Source: Putridiphycobacter sp045107045 (GTDB lineage: Bacteria > Bacteroidota > Bacteroidia > Flavobacteriales_D > Crocinitomicaceae). From it: a DNA stretch of 37,877 nucleotides. The notes under the pieces were generated by a model, which worked only from the letters and a program-made list of their open reading frames with translations, had not been told where the DNA came from and made no database searches. Position 1 is the stretch's first letter; each line of letters starts with the position of its first letter. Of the stretch, positions 17,768-24,949 are shown one piece after another. The stretch spans positions 1-37,877 of the forward strand of contig JBGCFR010000073.1 in NCBI GenBank assembly GCA_045107045.1. Direction: 5' to 3'. Position numbers and translations under genes: made by a program.

Positions 17768-18343
17768 CTACTTATAATATTGGGAGATTGTAAACTGATA
17801 AACTGATCCATCTGCAGTTGTTTTAGAAGCTATATCATCACAAGTTCCATCACCAAAATCAACCGTTGCAGTGTAAGCTCCCGTTTTCATATCATAATAT
17901 TTTATAACTCCAGACACGATATAATTGCAATCATCTGCCTTTACAATGGGCTCAACTACAATTTTTTTAAAATAATCTGTATTGCCTTTTTTCCACTTAG
18001 ACTTGTCTTTTCCATCCCAGTCCTTTTTATGACCTAGACCACATTTCTTTTTTTTGCCTTCAATGGTTACCTCACCAAACTCCTCAACTATATCTGAATA
18101 ATTAAAAGTTGCCAATACATTATTACTTTTAACATATTCTAAAATACCTGAAGTATATTGATTGTCTTTCATTCCTGATAGTGGCTCAACTTCAGTAATA
18201 GAAAAACCTGACTCGCGCACAGTAAAAGTCTCTGACTCATTTGATATTTCTTTGTCAAAATTATTGTCTACGGTCTTAATGTCTTTATTACATGATACCA
18301 ATGCCGTAAATACAATGCCTAAGATTAAAACAAGCTTTTTCAT
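17768..18343 (-). CDS. Lipoprotein of unknown function with cation-rich loop
   Basis: The 191-residue protein carries a lipobox (LVSC, Cys18) after a short hydrophobic signal. A Lys/Gly/Trp-rich segment (about 98-123, including GKKKKCGLGHKKDWDGK) precedes a C-terminal beta region. That region holds DDCNYIVSGVIKYYDMKTG and VDFGDGTCDDIASK, a pattern I recall from hypothetical Bacteroidota secreted proteins. The Asp-rich DFGDGTCDD turn could bind a divalent cation. No enzymatic motif was recognised. It is in the same direction as, and upstream of, the outer-membrane barrel (68 bases apart), and may share its transcript. Confidence 0.78.
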   Translation of the reverse strand: MKKLVLILGIVFTALVSCNKDIKTVDNNFDKEISNESETFTVRESGFSITEVEPLSGMKDNQYTSGILEYVKSNNVLATFNYSDIVEEFGEVTIEGKKKKCGLGHKKDWDGKDKSKWKKGNTDYFKKIVVEPIVKADDCNYIVSGVIKYYDMKTGAYTATVDFGDGTCDDIASKTTADGSVYQFTISQYYK

Positions 18344-18484
18344 AATTCTAATTTTTGTTGCTTAAAACTACTAAAAAAAACATAACACAACTTAGAAATG
18401 AAAATTCAAAGTTTGTTAAGCTGAAAAATAACTGTTAATTGATTCTTTTGAGTTCAATTAAATTCTTTAATCCATTTTACAAAC

Positions 18485-19546
18485 TCATGTTCCTGTTTTA
18501 TAATCAATCAAACCTATACTTTGAAGCGTTAATCCATATTGCTCTGTAAAATAACTAGGCACCTCTCCATCTAAGCTACTTGTTATAATTTTTGTCGTTT
18601 CCGGCGACCAATCAACCAATTGAAAAACATAAGCAGCTTTTATTCTATCTTCCTGTTCCATTCTTGTGAAAAAAGTTTTAAAAAAGTCACGTTGAATGCT
18701 CTCTGAACTATTCAATATTTCGGAATTGGAATGCGTGCCCAGCTCTTGAATAATAATATTTTTTTCACCAGCAAAATCCATCATTTCTTGAATGTTACTT
18801 TCAATTTCCTCAGCTGTATATGGTATATCAAGTGGAAATAAACCTGAACCATAAAGATTAAAGCACCCAAAGTCAAACTCGACCATTAACTTTTTCATTG
18901 TGTTTTTATTAAATTCTAAATTACCTGTATTTAAGGTAATACTTACACCAATACTTTCATTAATAGCATGAATATGGTCTCTAACTGGAATGAAAAAATT
19001 TCTAATTTGTTTCCATAATTTTTTATTATCCTGAAAACTATTATCTGGTTCATTTGATACAGAAATAGCATAACCATTGTTAGCTGCTAACACTGGAACA
19101 ACCCAATCCATCAATTTTTTAAAGCTCTCAATCATTTTAGCATCATCAAACTCTACTCCTTTTAAATAGTCAGGAACATCAGGACCTTCACTGTCATAAG
19201 CGGAAATTAATACAAAGGTTGCTAAACCGTCTTCTGCAGCTAATTTTATTCTTGATTCAAAGAACTCTTTATCATAAACACCTTCGCTTGTTTCAATACT
19301 TGGCCAGTCTATCTGCAAACGTGCAACTGACATCCCAGCATTTAGCGCCTCATTCCAGCATTCAATAATAGAATCGTTAGTGGCCTGTGAATTTTCAATA
19401 TTAAATCCTTCAATCATACCAATACTGTTTGGCTTGGCTAATAATGATAATTCTCCTCCTTTGGTATTTATTTTCATCTTATTTTTCTTGCATGATGAAA
19501 GGGTGAAAGAACAAACCAGAAGTGTAAAAAGAAATGCGTGTTTCAT
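18485..19546 (-). CDS. Glycoside hydrolase-like lipoprotein (clan A TIM barrel)
   Basis: This 353-residue protein has a lipoprotein signal with lipobox LSSC (Cys19), so it is probably anchored to the envelope. The body reads as a TIM barrel of cellulase/clan GH-A type: RLQIDWPSIETSEGVYD on an early strand, AISVSNEPDN with Glu166 as the likely acid/base (NEP motif), and IIIQELGTHS with Glu268 as the likely nucleophile. AAYVFQLVDWSPE near the last strands carries the usual aromatic. Both catalytic glutamates are present, so an active enzyme is expected. The GH family number and substrate cannot be fixed by eye. No SusCD pair or other carbohydrate genes lie nearby. Confidence 0.75.
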   Translation of the reverse strand: MKHAFLFTLLVCSFTLSSCKKNKMKINTKGGELSLLAKPNSIGMIEGFNIENSQATNDSIIECWNEALNAGMSVARLQIDWPSIETSEGVYDKEFFESRIKLAAEDGLATFVLISAYDSEGPDVPDYLKGVEFDDAKMIESFKKLMDWVVPVLAANNGYAISVSNEPDNSFQDNKKLWKQIRNFFIPVRDHIHAINESIGVSITLNTGNLEFNKNTMKKLMVEFDFGCFNLYGSGLFPLDIPYTAEEIESNIQEMMDFAGEKNIIIQELGTHSNSEILNSSESIQRDFFKTFFTRMEQEDRIKAAYVFQLVDWSPETTKIITSSLDGEVPSYFTEQYGLTLQSIGLIDYKTGT

Positions 19547-19841
19547 AAGAATAAACTTTTAATATCTATTTAAATGTCTAAGTCGGCAGAAAAAGCCCCT
19601 ATTCTATTAAAATAGTATGACTTTTGAGTTTATTTAATCTAATTCTTTTATAGAGAGTTATATATTCGATTTTCACAGAGTGCATAAATTTTTATTAAAA
19701 AAAATACTGATAAATAAAAGACTTAGCAAAAGATGTTTTGAGTTTTATTGCGCGGTTGATCAAAAAATAAACGCAGTTCTATTTAAGCCTTTTAATACCA
19801 AATATCAAGGCTGTCATTGACTAAACAATGGTTTAAAAAAT

Positions 19842-20780
19842 TTAATGCCTATTATCACAATGAATATAAATTGATTTCGCATTTGCTTCTATGACATCAA
19901 TGCCAGGACATCCAAAAGACTGCCACATCAATCCGAAAACAACAGGGGGCATATGCTTAAAAAGCTTTCCAGTATACTGAATTAAAAAGTCGTTGTTTTC
20001 AGGCTCAACATTATTAAGCGGTGCCGGGCTAGCCGCCTCTGAATCAATGTAAAATCGATCGAGAAGTATTGCTTTTGATGCTGGATTAATAACAACAAGA
20101 TGGCGTGCTAAAACGGCATTGTTTGACTTTATGTTTTGGACAAAGTAGGTGAAACCATCCATTTTAAAATGATGTGTATTCCCAATCGTACCCATTTTAA
20201 GTCTGCTAATATTAGCAAAAGATTTGGCATTTGATGGAAAATCATCAGCCCTTGCTGTTCTCCACAAAATGGGTTTTACCTGTCCTCTGGTAAACGGATT
20301 CGTTTTTCCGATAGAGACAAGTACATTAGAATGATAGCCTATTAAATATTCAGAATTAATTTCAAATCCAATCATGTATTCATTTTGATCAATAGGATAA
20401 ATTGCATTACTGGAGTATATGTTCAGAACTGCTAAACAATTCAAACTTCTAATGTAATATCTCAATAATTTATCTTTAGCATAATCATAAACATACACAA
20501 CATCATTTTCAGAAGCGCCAATGGCATCCATACACCTTTTTCGGTACTTACCTGTCAGTTTAATATAATGATCAACAGTTCCGCTCCTATTTTCAAAGTA
20601 AGAAGTTGGAATGGTTGAATCGGTTTCAGGCCCACTTTCGTAGTACCGGTCTGAAACTGAAAAAAAATCAATTGCTTTTTCACGTTTATTATGTTCAATA
20701 TGATGCAGCATATAGACAACAGGCTCTTGAGAAAAAACCATTGCTGAGCCGATCATTAATACAGTTAGAAGATATCTCAT
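19842..20780 (-). CDS. Exported protein of unknown function
   Basis: The 312-residue protein starts with a signal peptide (MRYLLTVLMIGSAMVFSQ) and otherwise appears soluble and beta-rich. It contains a run FENRSGTVDHYIKLTGKYRK and a distinctive C-terminal block (SFGCPGIDVIE, then SIYIHCDNRH) with two cysteines that may pair. No family was recognised. It is separated by 295 bases from the glycosidase-like gene downstream and by 157 bases from the divergent methyltransferase upstream, so it is likely a single-gene unit. Coding status is supported by length, the signal peptide and the absence of competing frames. Confidence 0.75.
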   Translation of the reverse strand: MRYLLTVLMIGSAMVFSQEPVVYMLHHIEHNKREKAIDFFSVSDRYYESGPETDSTIPTSYFENRSGTVDHYIKLTGKYRKRCMDAIGASENDVVYVYDYAKDKLLRYYIRSLNCLAVLNIYSSNAIYPIDQNEYMIGFEINSEYLIGYHSNVLVSIGKTNPFTRGQVKPILWRTARADDFPSNAKSFANISRLKMGTIGNTHHFKMDGFTYFVQNIKSNNAVLARHLVVINPASKAILLDRFYIDSEAASPAPLNNVEPENNDFLIQYTGKLFKHMPPVVFGLMWQSFGCPGIDVIEANAKSIYIHCDNRH

Positions 20781-20924
20781 TTTTATTTCAATTAATTAAA
20801 GATATGATATAAGGTTTCCTTCCGACCCTACTTTGTAGCAAAAAATGGAAATTATTTATTATGTGCAAGGTTTATTAGATAATTAGAATAAAATAGTATT
20901 TAAACGCCTCAAAAAATAAAGAAC

Positions 20925-20932
20925 TATATTTG
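20925..20932 (+). promoter_or_regulatory. Candidate -7 element at the methyltransferase start
   Basis: TATATTTG (TAnnTTTG) lies only five bases before the first ATG (20938). Transcription from it would be leaderless for that start, or would leave a leader of about 38 bases for the in-frame ATG at 20977. Confidence 0.45.
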
Positions 20933-20937
20933 GATTA

Positions 20938-21690
20938 ATGGATGATTTGCCAGAATTGAAAAAACTAAACATTACAATGGAAATAAAATATTTTGATTAT
21001 CGTTCAGGCGGAGAAATATTCATGACCAAATTAGGAGATCTAATCAAGGCAAATCAAGTGCAAAATATTTTAGAAATTGGATCTAGCAAATATCCTTCTT
21101 TATCAAAGGCATTCATTGATCAATATGATGTCAATTTTTCAGTCATGGATATTGAACCAGCTGACTTAACAGAGCTAGAATTGGAAAATGACTATATAGA
21201 TAATTATTTTGTTCATGATATCACCAAACCATTTAAAACTGATCTAAAATTTGATTTAATTATTTCTAAATTCATATGGGAACATATTGAGCAAATTGAT
21301 TTATTTCATATTAATATTAATCAGCTACTAAAAGATGAAGGCGTGGCGATCCATTACTTCCCTTGTTTATCAACCTTGCCGTTTTTAATAAATCATGTCC
21401 TTCCATCAAACCTATCTGATAAAGTGCTAAACACGGTTAACAAAAGAGAAAAAGAAAAGTACCCCGCTTATTACAAATGGTGTTATGGACCATCCACACG
21501 AAACATAAGGAAAATAAAGGCTATTGGGTATGACATTACTTCATATTACTGCTTTTTCGGACATAACTATTATAAGAAAAATCTTATTATTTTACATTAT
21601 TTTGAATTACTTAAGTTAAAACTTTTAGTCAGATTTCGAATTAAATCACTTTGCAGCTATGCAATGGTAGTTTTGAAAAAAAGTGGCTAA
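20938..21690 (+). CDS. SAM-dependent methyltransferase
   Basis: This 250-residue protein has a class I methyltransferase core. Motif I is ILEIGSSKYPS (about 40-50; the second Gly of the usual ExGxGxG is replaced), the motif II acidic residue is in SVMDIEP, and motif IV-V is FDLIISKFIWEHIEQ followed by LLKDEGVAIHYFP. The layout matches Methyltransf_11/23-type enzymes. The C-terminal part (about 170-250) is basic and aromatic-rich and may bind the substrate or a membrane. The ATG at 20938 is the longest start; an in-frame ATG at 20977 (MEIKYFDYRSGG) fits the promoter-like element better. The substrate is unknown. Confidence 0.8.
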   Translation: MDDLPELKKLNITMEIKYFDYRSGGEIFMTKLGDLIKANQVQNILEIGSSKYPSLSKAFIDQYDVNFSVMDIEPADLTELELENDYIDNYFVHDITKPFKTDLKFDLIISKFIWEHIEQIDLFHININQLLKDEGVAIHYFPCLSTLPFLINHVLPSNLSDKVLNTVNKREKEKYPAYYKWCYGPSTRNIRKIKAIGYDITSYYCFFGHNYYKKNLIILHYFELLKLKLLVRFRIKSLCSYAMVVLKKSG

Positions 21691-21713
21691 AAAGCATTTT
21701 ATTCTGGCTTTTT
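21689..21713 (+). terminator. Weak terminator hairpin after the methyltransferase gene
   Basis: AAAAAGC (21689-21695) pairs with GCTTTTT (21707-21713) across an 11-base loop and overlaps the stop codon. The stem is AT-rich and ends in five T, so it would terminate weakly at best. Confidence 0.4.
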
Positions 21714-21896
21714 GAATTAGAATTGATAAGACATGAAGAGTAAAAACAAAGCTTGAACAAATAATTGACAGAAATATCTTATCATTTCTCTCCAACCGAT
21801 TTTCGTCTGAACGAAATTGAGCAATAATTGAATTAAATTGTTAATCTATTCCCCTTTTCATCCTCTAATTTTGTGATAAATAAAAATCACTTAATC

Positions 21897-22532
21897 ATGA
21901 AAATAGTAAGTCTACTATTCGCAGTAACAACTTTAATTATGGGAAATGTAAATGCACAGAGCCAAAACTCCTTTAATGGAGGAAACGAAACTAAAAGGAT
22001 TATTAATAATAAAAAATTCCGCCTCTACTATCAAGAAGTAACTATTGACAAATCTGTTGAAGAAGTTTGGAATGAGGTTGCTGGAAACTTTGTCAACGGT
22101 GGAGAAATAGCGAAAAGTATCAACTCTTCAAAAGGATTAACAGGAGATCTGATAACAGGACTTGGAGCAGAACGATATCTTGATATTGATTTTCAAGGGA
22201 AATCTCTTGAAGTAAAGGAGCGAATTATTGATTTTCAGGACTGTGGAGATCACAGAGAATTCACATATGAAGTCTACGAATCAAAAGGAGCACCAGTTAA
22301 AATAAGCACATACAACACCTGGTCAGTGAGAAAAGGAAAAGATGGTAAAACCTATTTAGGAAACCTCTTTATCTATCGAGCAAATTTGAGTTTTCTGACC
22401 GGTTTTGTTGGTAAACTTCTAATAAAATCAGGTTCTGTAAGAACAGGTTTATTGACCTACAAACATTATTTAGAGACCGGAGAAAAAAAGGTTGCAACAG
22501 CAAAATTAAATGAATTATATCCATTAAAGTAG
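21897..22532 (+). CDS. Exported SRPBCC-like protein, copy 1
   Basis: The ATG at 21897 (211 residues) gives a proper signal peptide (MKIVSLLFAVTTLIMGNVNA); the longer reading from 21873 adds eight polar residues before it. The mature protein resembles SRPBCC/polyketide-cyclase-like helix-grip proteins: an early strand and helix VTIDKSVEEVWNEVAGNFVN, a central strand pair ending DCGDHREFTYEVYE, and a long C-terminal helix ending TYKHYLETGEKK. Such folds bind hydrophobic ligands, and secretion is unusual for the group. A paralogue follows 24 bases after the stop, about half identical by eye and sharing DCGDHREFTY and YKHYLETG, so this is a tandem duplication in one transcript. Confidence 0.75.
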   Translation: MKIVSLLFAVTTLIMGNVNAQSQNSFNGGNETKRIINNKKFRLYYQEVTIDKSVEEVWNEVAGNFVNGGEIAKSINSSKGLTGDLITGLGAERYLDIDFQGKSLEVKERIIDFQDCGDHREFTYEVYESKGAPVKISTYNTWSVRKGKDGKTYLGNLFIYRANLSFLTGFVGKLLIKSGSVRTGLLTYKHYLETGEKKVATAKLNELYPLK

Positions 22533-22556
22533 TAAGATCTAAAATAAAAAAGTAAA

Positions 22557-23186
22557 ATGAAAAAAGTAGCAAATCTATTATTGTCAGCAACATTTCTGCT
22601 CACAACTCAAATAAGTGCTCAAAACCTTAACTCCGAAAATGGCGGTTTTGATGAAAATAGAATAATAAATGGAAAAAAGTTTAAAGTGGTCTACAATGAA
22701 GTAGTCATTGATAAAACGGTGGAAGAAGTATGGAACGAAGTCGCTTTGAATTTTATTAATATTGACAAAGTGATGAAAAGTGTAAATTCTACACGTTGTT
22801 TGAGCGGAGACATTACATATGGGCTAGGAACAAAAAGATTATGCAATCTTGATAATCGAGGTAAAACAATTGAAATTAAGGAAGAAATAATTGAATATAA
22901 AGACTGTGGTGATCACCGTGAATTTACATATGATGTATATGATGCGCCAGATGTACCATTAAAAAATTATGCCACTTGGATTGTAAGACAAGGAGCTGAT
23001 GGCAAAACTTACTTAGGCTCTGCTTTTATTTTTAGAGCAAATATTGGTTTCCTCACTGGTTTTATAGCTAAACAGATAAAAAAAGGAGGAATAAGAGCTG
23101 GCGTACTAGGCTACAAGCACTATTTAGAAACTGGTGCAAAAAATGTAGACCCCGAAAAACTACTTGAAATGTATCCTGAAAAATAA
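22557..23186 (+). CDS. Exported SRPBCC-like protein, copy 2
   Basis: The 209-residue paralogue of the preceding gene has a signal peptide (MKKVANLLLSATFLLTTQIS, then AQ). The same blocks appear in order: VVIDKTVEEVWNEVALNFIN, GDITYGLG, DCGDHREFTYDVYD, GKTYLGSAFIFRANIGFLTG and GYKHYLETGAK. Divergence is concentrated in the middle strands that would line the ligand pocket, which suggests different ligands after duplication. The gene lies 24 bases after copy 1, and an AraC regulator starts 223 bases downstream. A small AAAGG/CCTTT hairpin just after the stop may end the transcript, but it is weak. Confidence 0.75.
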   Translation: MKKVANLLLSATFLLTTQISAQNLNSENGGFDENRIINGKKFKVVYNEVVIDKTVEEVWNEVALNFINIDKVMKSVNSTRCLSGDITYGLGTKRLCNLDNRGKTIEIKEEIIEYKDCGDHREFTYDVYDAPDVPLKNYATWIVRQGADGKTYLGSAFIFRANIGFLTGFIAKQIKKGGIRAGVLGYKHYLETGAKNVDPEKLLEMYPEK

Positions 23187-23409
23187 AAGGTAATTGCCCT
23201 TTATTTAAAAGAAAACATAAAGAAAGTACAGCCTGTTTTGAACAAAAGACAAAAACTGTAGAGAGGGGTATAACGATTTACTTTTCGAATATATAGTAGC
23301 AATATATTCAATTAAGAATTAAGTAAAAAAAATTCTTTGGCTTGAATATAAAAGTGTACTATATTTAGGCCTGAAAAGTGATTTACAAAAATTGAATCGT
23401 TAAAGCAAT

Positions 23410-24216
23410 ATGTACAGTGTTTTCAAACCTAAATCAGAAATTTTACAACAGTACATATCGGAATTTACTATTTTAAACAAAAACAATTTTAAACCAACGC
23501 GATATCTTGCGCTTCCTCATAGCAAGGCCGCTATTTCACTTTTTAATAAATCAAGCGTAATATATAATGAGCACCAACTTGACATAACAAATGATAAAAG
23601 TAATTCGCCTTCAGTTTACATTTTAGGAAAGTATACCTCTCCAATTTTACTAGACTATAAAGGAGCTGTTGATGAAATAGCAATTAACTTTAAAACACTT
23701 GGTATTAACTATTTTTTTGAAGATAATTTTGATAAAATAGCATCTAAACCAGTCCAAATCCTTACAGATAACGGTTGGAATGAATTCTCAACACAATTGT
23801 ACAATATTGAGGAAGACAAAAGGATTGATTCCTTAGAGAATTTTCTGTTGTTACAAATAAAGCATAAAAAGCTAACGCAAATTGAGAGTATCATTAAAAC
23901 AATGGAAAGTGATAAATCTTTAAAAATAAAAGACATTGCTTCAGAATTAAACATATCAGTAAGAACTATTAATCGTTTATTTCATAGATATATTGGATTT
24001 GCACCAAAAGATTTTAAAAGAATTATTCGTTTTAGAAGTGCTTTAAAAATGAATGTTGGAGAAATTAGCCTAACTGAATTATGTCTAAATAACGACTATT
24101 ACGACTCCCCTCATTTCACCAATGAGTTTAGGCTTCTTACCAATAAAAACCCAAGAGACTTTTTTAATTCTATGTCTGAAATTGGTGATGAAAAATTTCC
24201 TTATGTATTTTTATAG
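23410..24216 (+). CDS. AraC family transcriptional regulator (DUF6597-like sensor domain)
   Basis: The 268-residue cytoplasmic regulator has an N-terminal sensory domain (about 1-130), with FKPKSEILQQYISEFTI and an ILGKYTSPILL segment like the DUF6597 domain of Bacteroidota AraC proteins. The C-terminal AraC DNA-binding domain (about 160-255) has two helix-turn-helix units. The first is KIKDIASELNISVRTINRLF and the second contains SLTELCLNNDYYDSPHFTNEF, followed by KNPRDFF. The second unit carries the family signature YDSPHFTNEF, though the usual A/G residues before it are changed (CLNNDYYD). It is downstream of the tandem SRPBCC genes and 65 bases before a small membrane protein; regulation of either is possible but untested. 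Confidence 0.88.
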   Translation: MYSVFKPKSEILQQYISEFTILNKNNFKPTRYLALPHSKAAISLFNKSSVIYNEHQLDITNDKSNSPSVYILGKYTSPILLDYKGAVDEIAINFKTLGINYFFEDNFDKIASKPVQILTDNGWNEFSTQLYNIEEDKRIDSLENFLLLQIKHKKLTQIESIIKTMESDKSLKIKDIASELNISVRTINRLFHRYIGFAPKDFKRIIRFRSALKMNVGEISLTELCLNNDYYDSPHFTNEFRLLTNKNPRDFFNSMSEIGDEKFPYVFL

Positions 24217-24281
24217 TGTCCGAATTTTACAAGTTTAAGTTTAAAAAATATTCGATTTTTGTCTTATAAAATTTAAGACAT

Positions 24282-24806
24282 ATGAAAAATTTTTTAATTG
24301 CTTTACTTGCCACTATATCAATTGGTTTTTTCGGAATGCGAATTTACAAAGGAATAAAGTTCAAACAAAATGTATCAGGCTATTTAAAGCGTGCAGCGGA
24401 TGCGAATACAATAGAATTGGCTAATGAAGAATTAACCAAGGTGATTGATTATCTGGAAGCAAATGATATTACTACTGGCTATACTTCAATTCTATATAAA
24501 ACACCAGATGAAGACATTGATTTTTGGTATAAAAATTTAAAGGCAAGTCAAAATGAGCTTCAAAATCTCAAATCAGAAAGTGCTTTAGAAAGAACAAATG
24601 TTTTAATAAAATTAAGAGAAACATTACTTGATTCTGGCAAGAAAACAAAAGTGACAGTTCCAAAAGGATTGGCAGTATTCCCGAACAATAAAATATGGGC
24701 ATTCTTAATGCTAATTGCCTTGATAGCTGGATTTACTGCCATTATGATTCCTGTTATAGAAGCCGATAAAAAAACAAAGAGTAAAGCAGCAAATGATAAA
24801 ATGTAG
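24282..24806 (+). CDS. Membrane protein of unknown function, two TM helices
   Basis: This 174-residue protein has an N-terminal hydrophobic helix (about 3-24, FLIALLATISIGFFGMRIY) and a second helix near the C-terminus (about 136-158, IWAFLMLIALIAGFTAIMI). Between them is a helical soluble region with a coiled-coil-like stretch (about 80-118). The tail is basic (KKTKSKAANDK). With the N-terminal helix kept as an anchor, the central region would face one compartment. No family was recognised. It follows the AraC gene by 65 bases in the same direction. Confidence 0.7.
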   Translation: MKNFLIALLATISIGFFGMRIYKGIKFKQNVSGYLKRAADANTIELANEELTKVIDYLEANDITTGYTSILYKTPDEDIDFWYKNLKASQNELQNLKSESALERTNVLIKLRETLLDSGKKTKVTVPKGLAVFPNNKIWAFLMLIALIAGFTAIMIPVIEADKKTKSKAANDKM

Positions 24807-24949
24807 CATGATTCGTTTTCAGCATCAGAACAACAAATTATTTAAAAACGTAAAAAAGACCTAGTGATTGGTTAACTTTGATGTAAACTGCATAGAGCTA
24901 TTTAGCAATTGCCATCTATCTCTGATGCTTATCAAATCAAAAGTTATTC

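Noticed and set aside
19770..19841. Terminator after the minus-strand gene ending at 19842
   Set aside because: AGCCTT/AAGGCT and CATTG/CAATG arms exist, but the stems are 5-6 bp with long or AT-rich loops and no proper T-tract.
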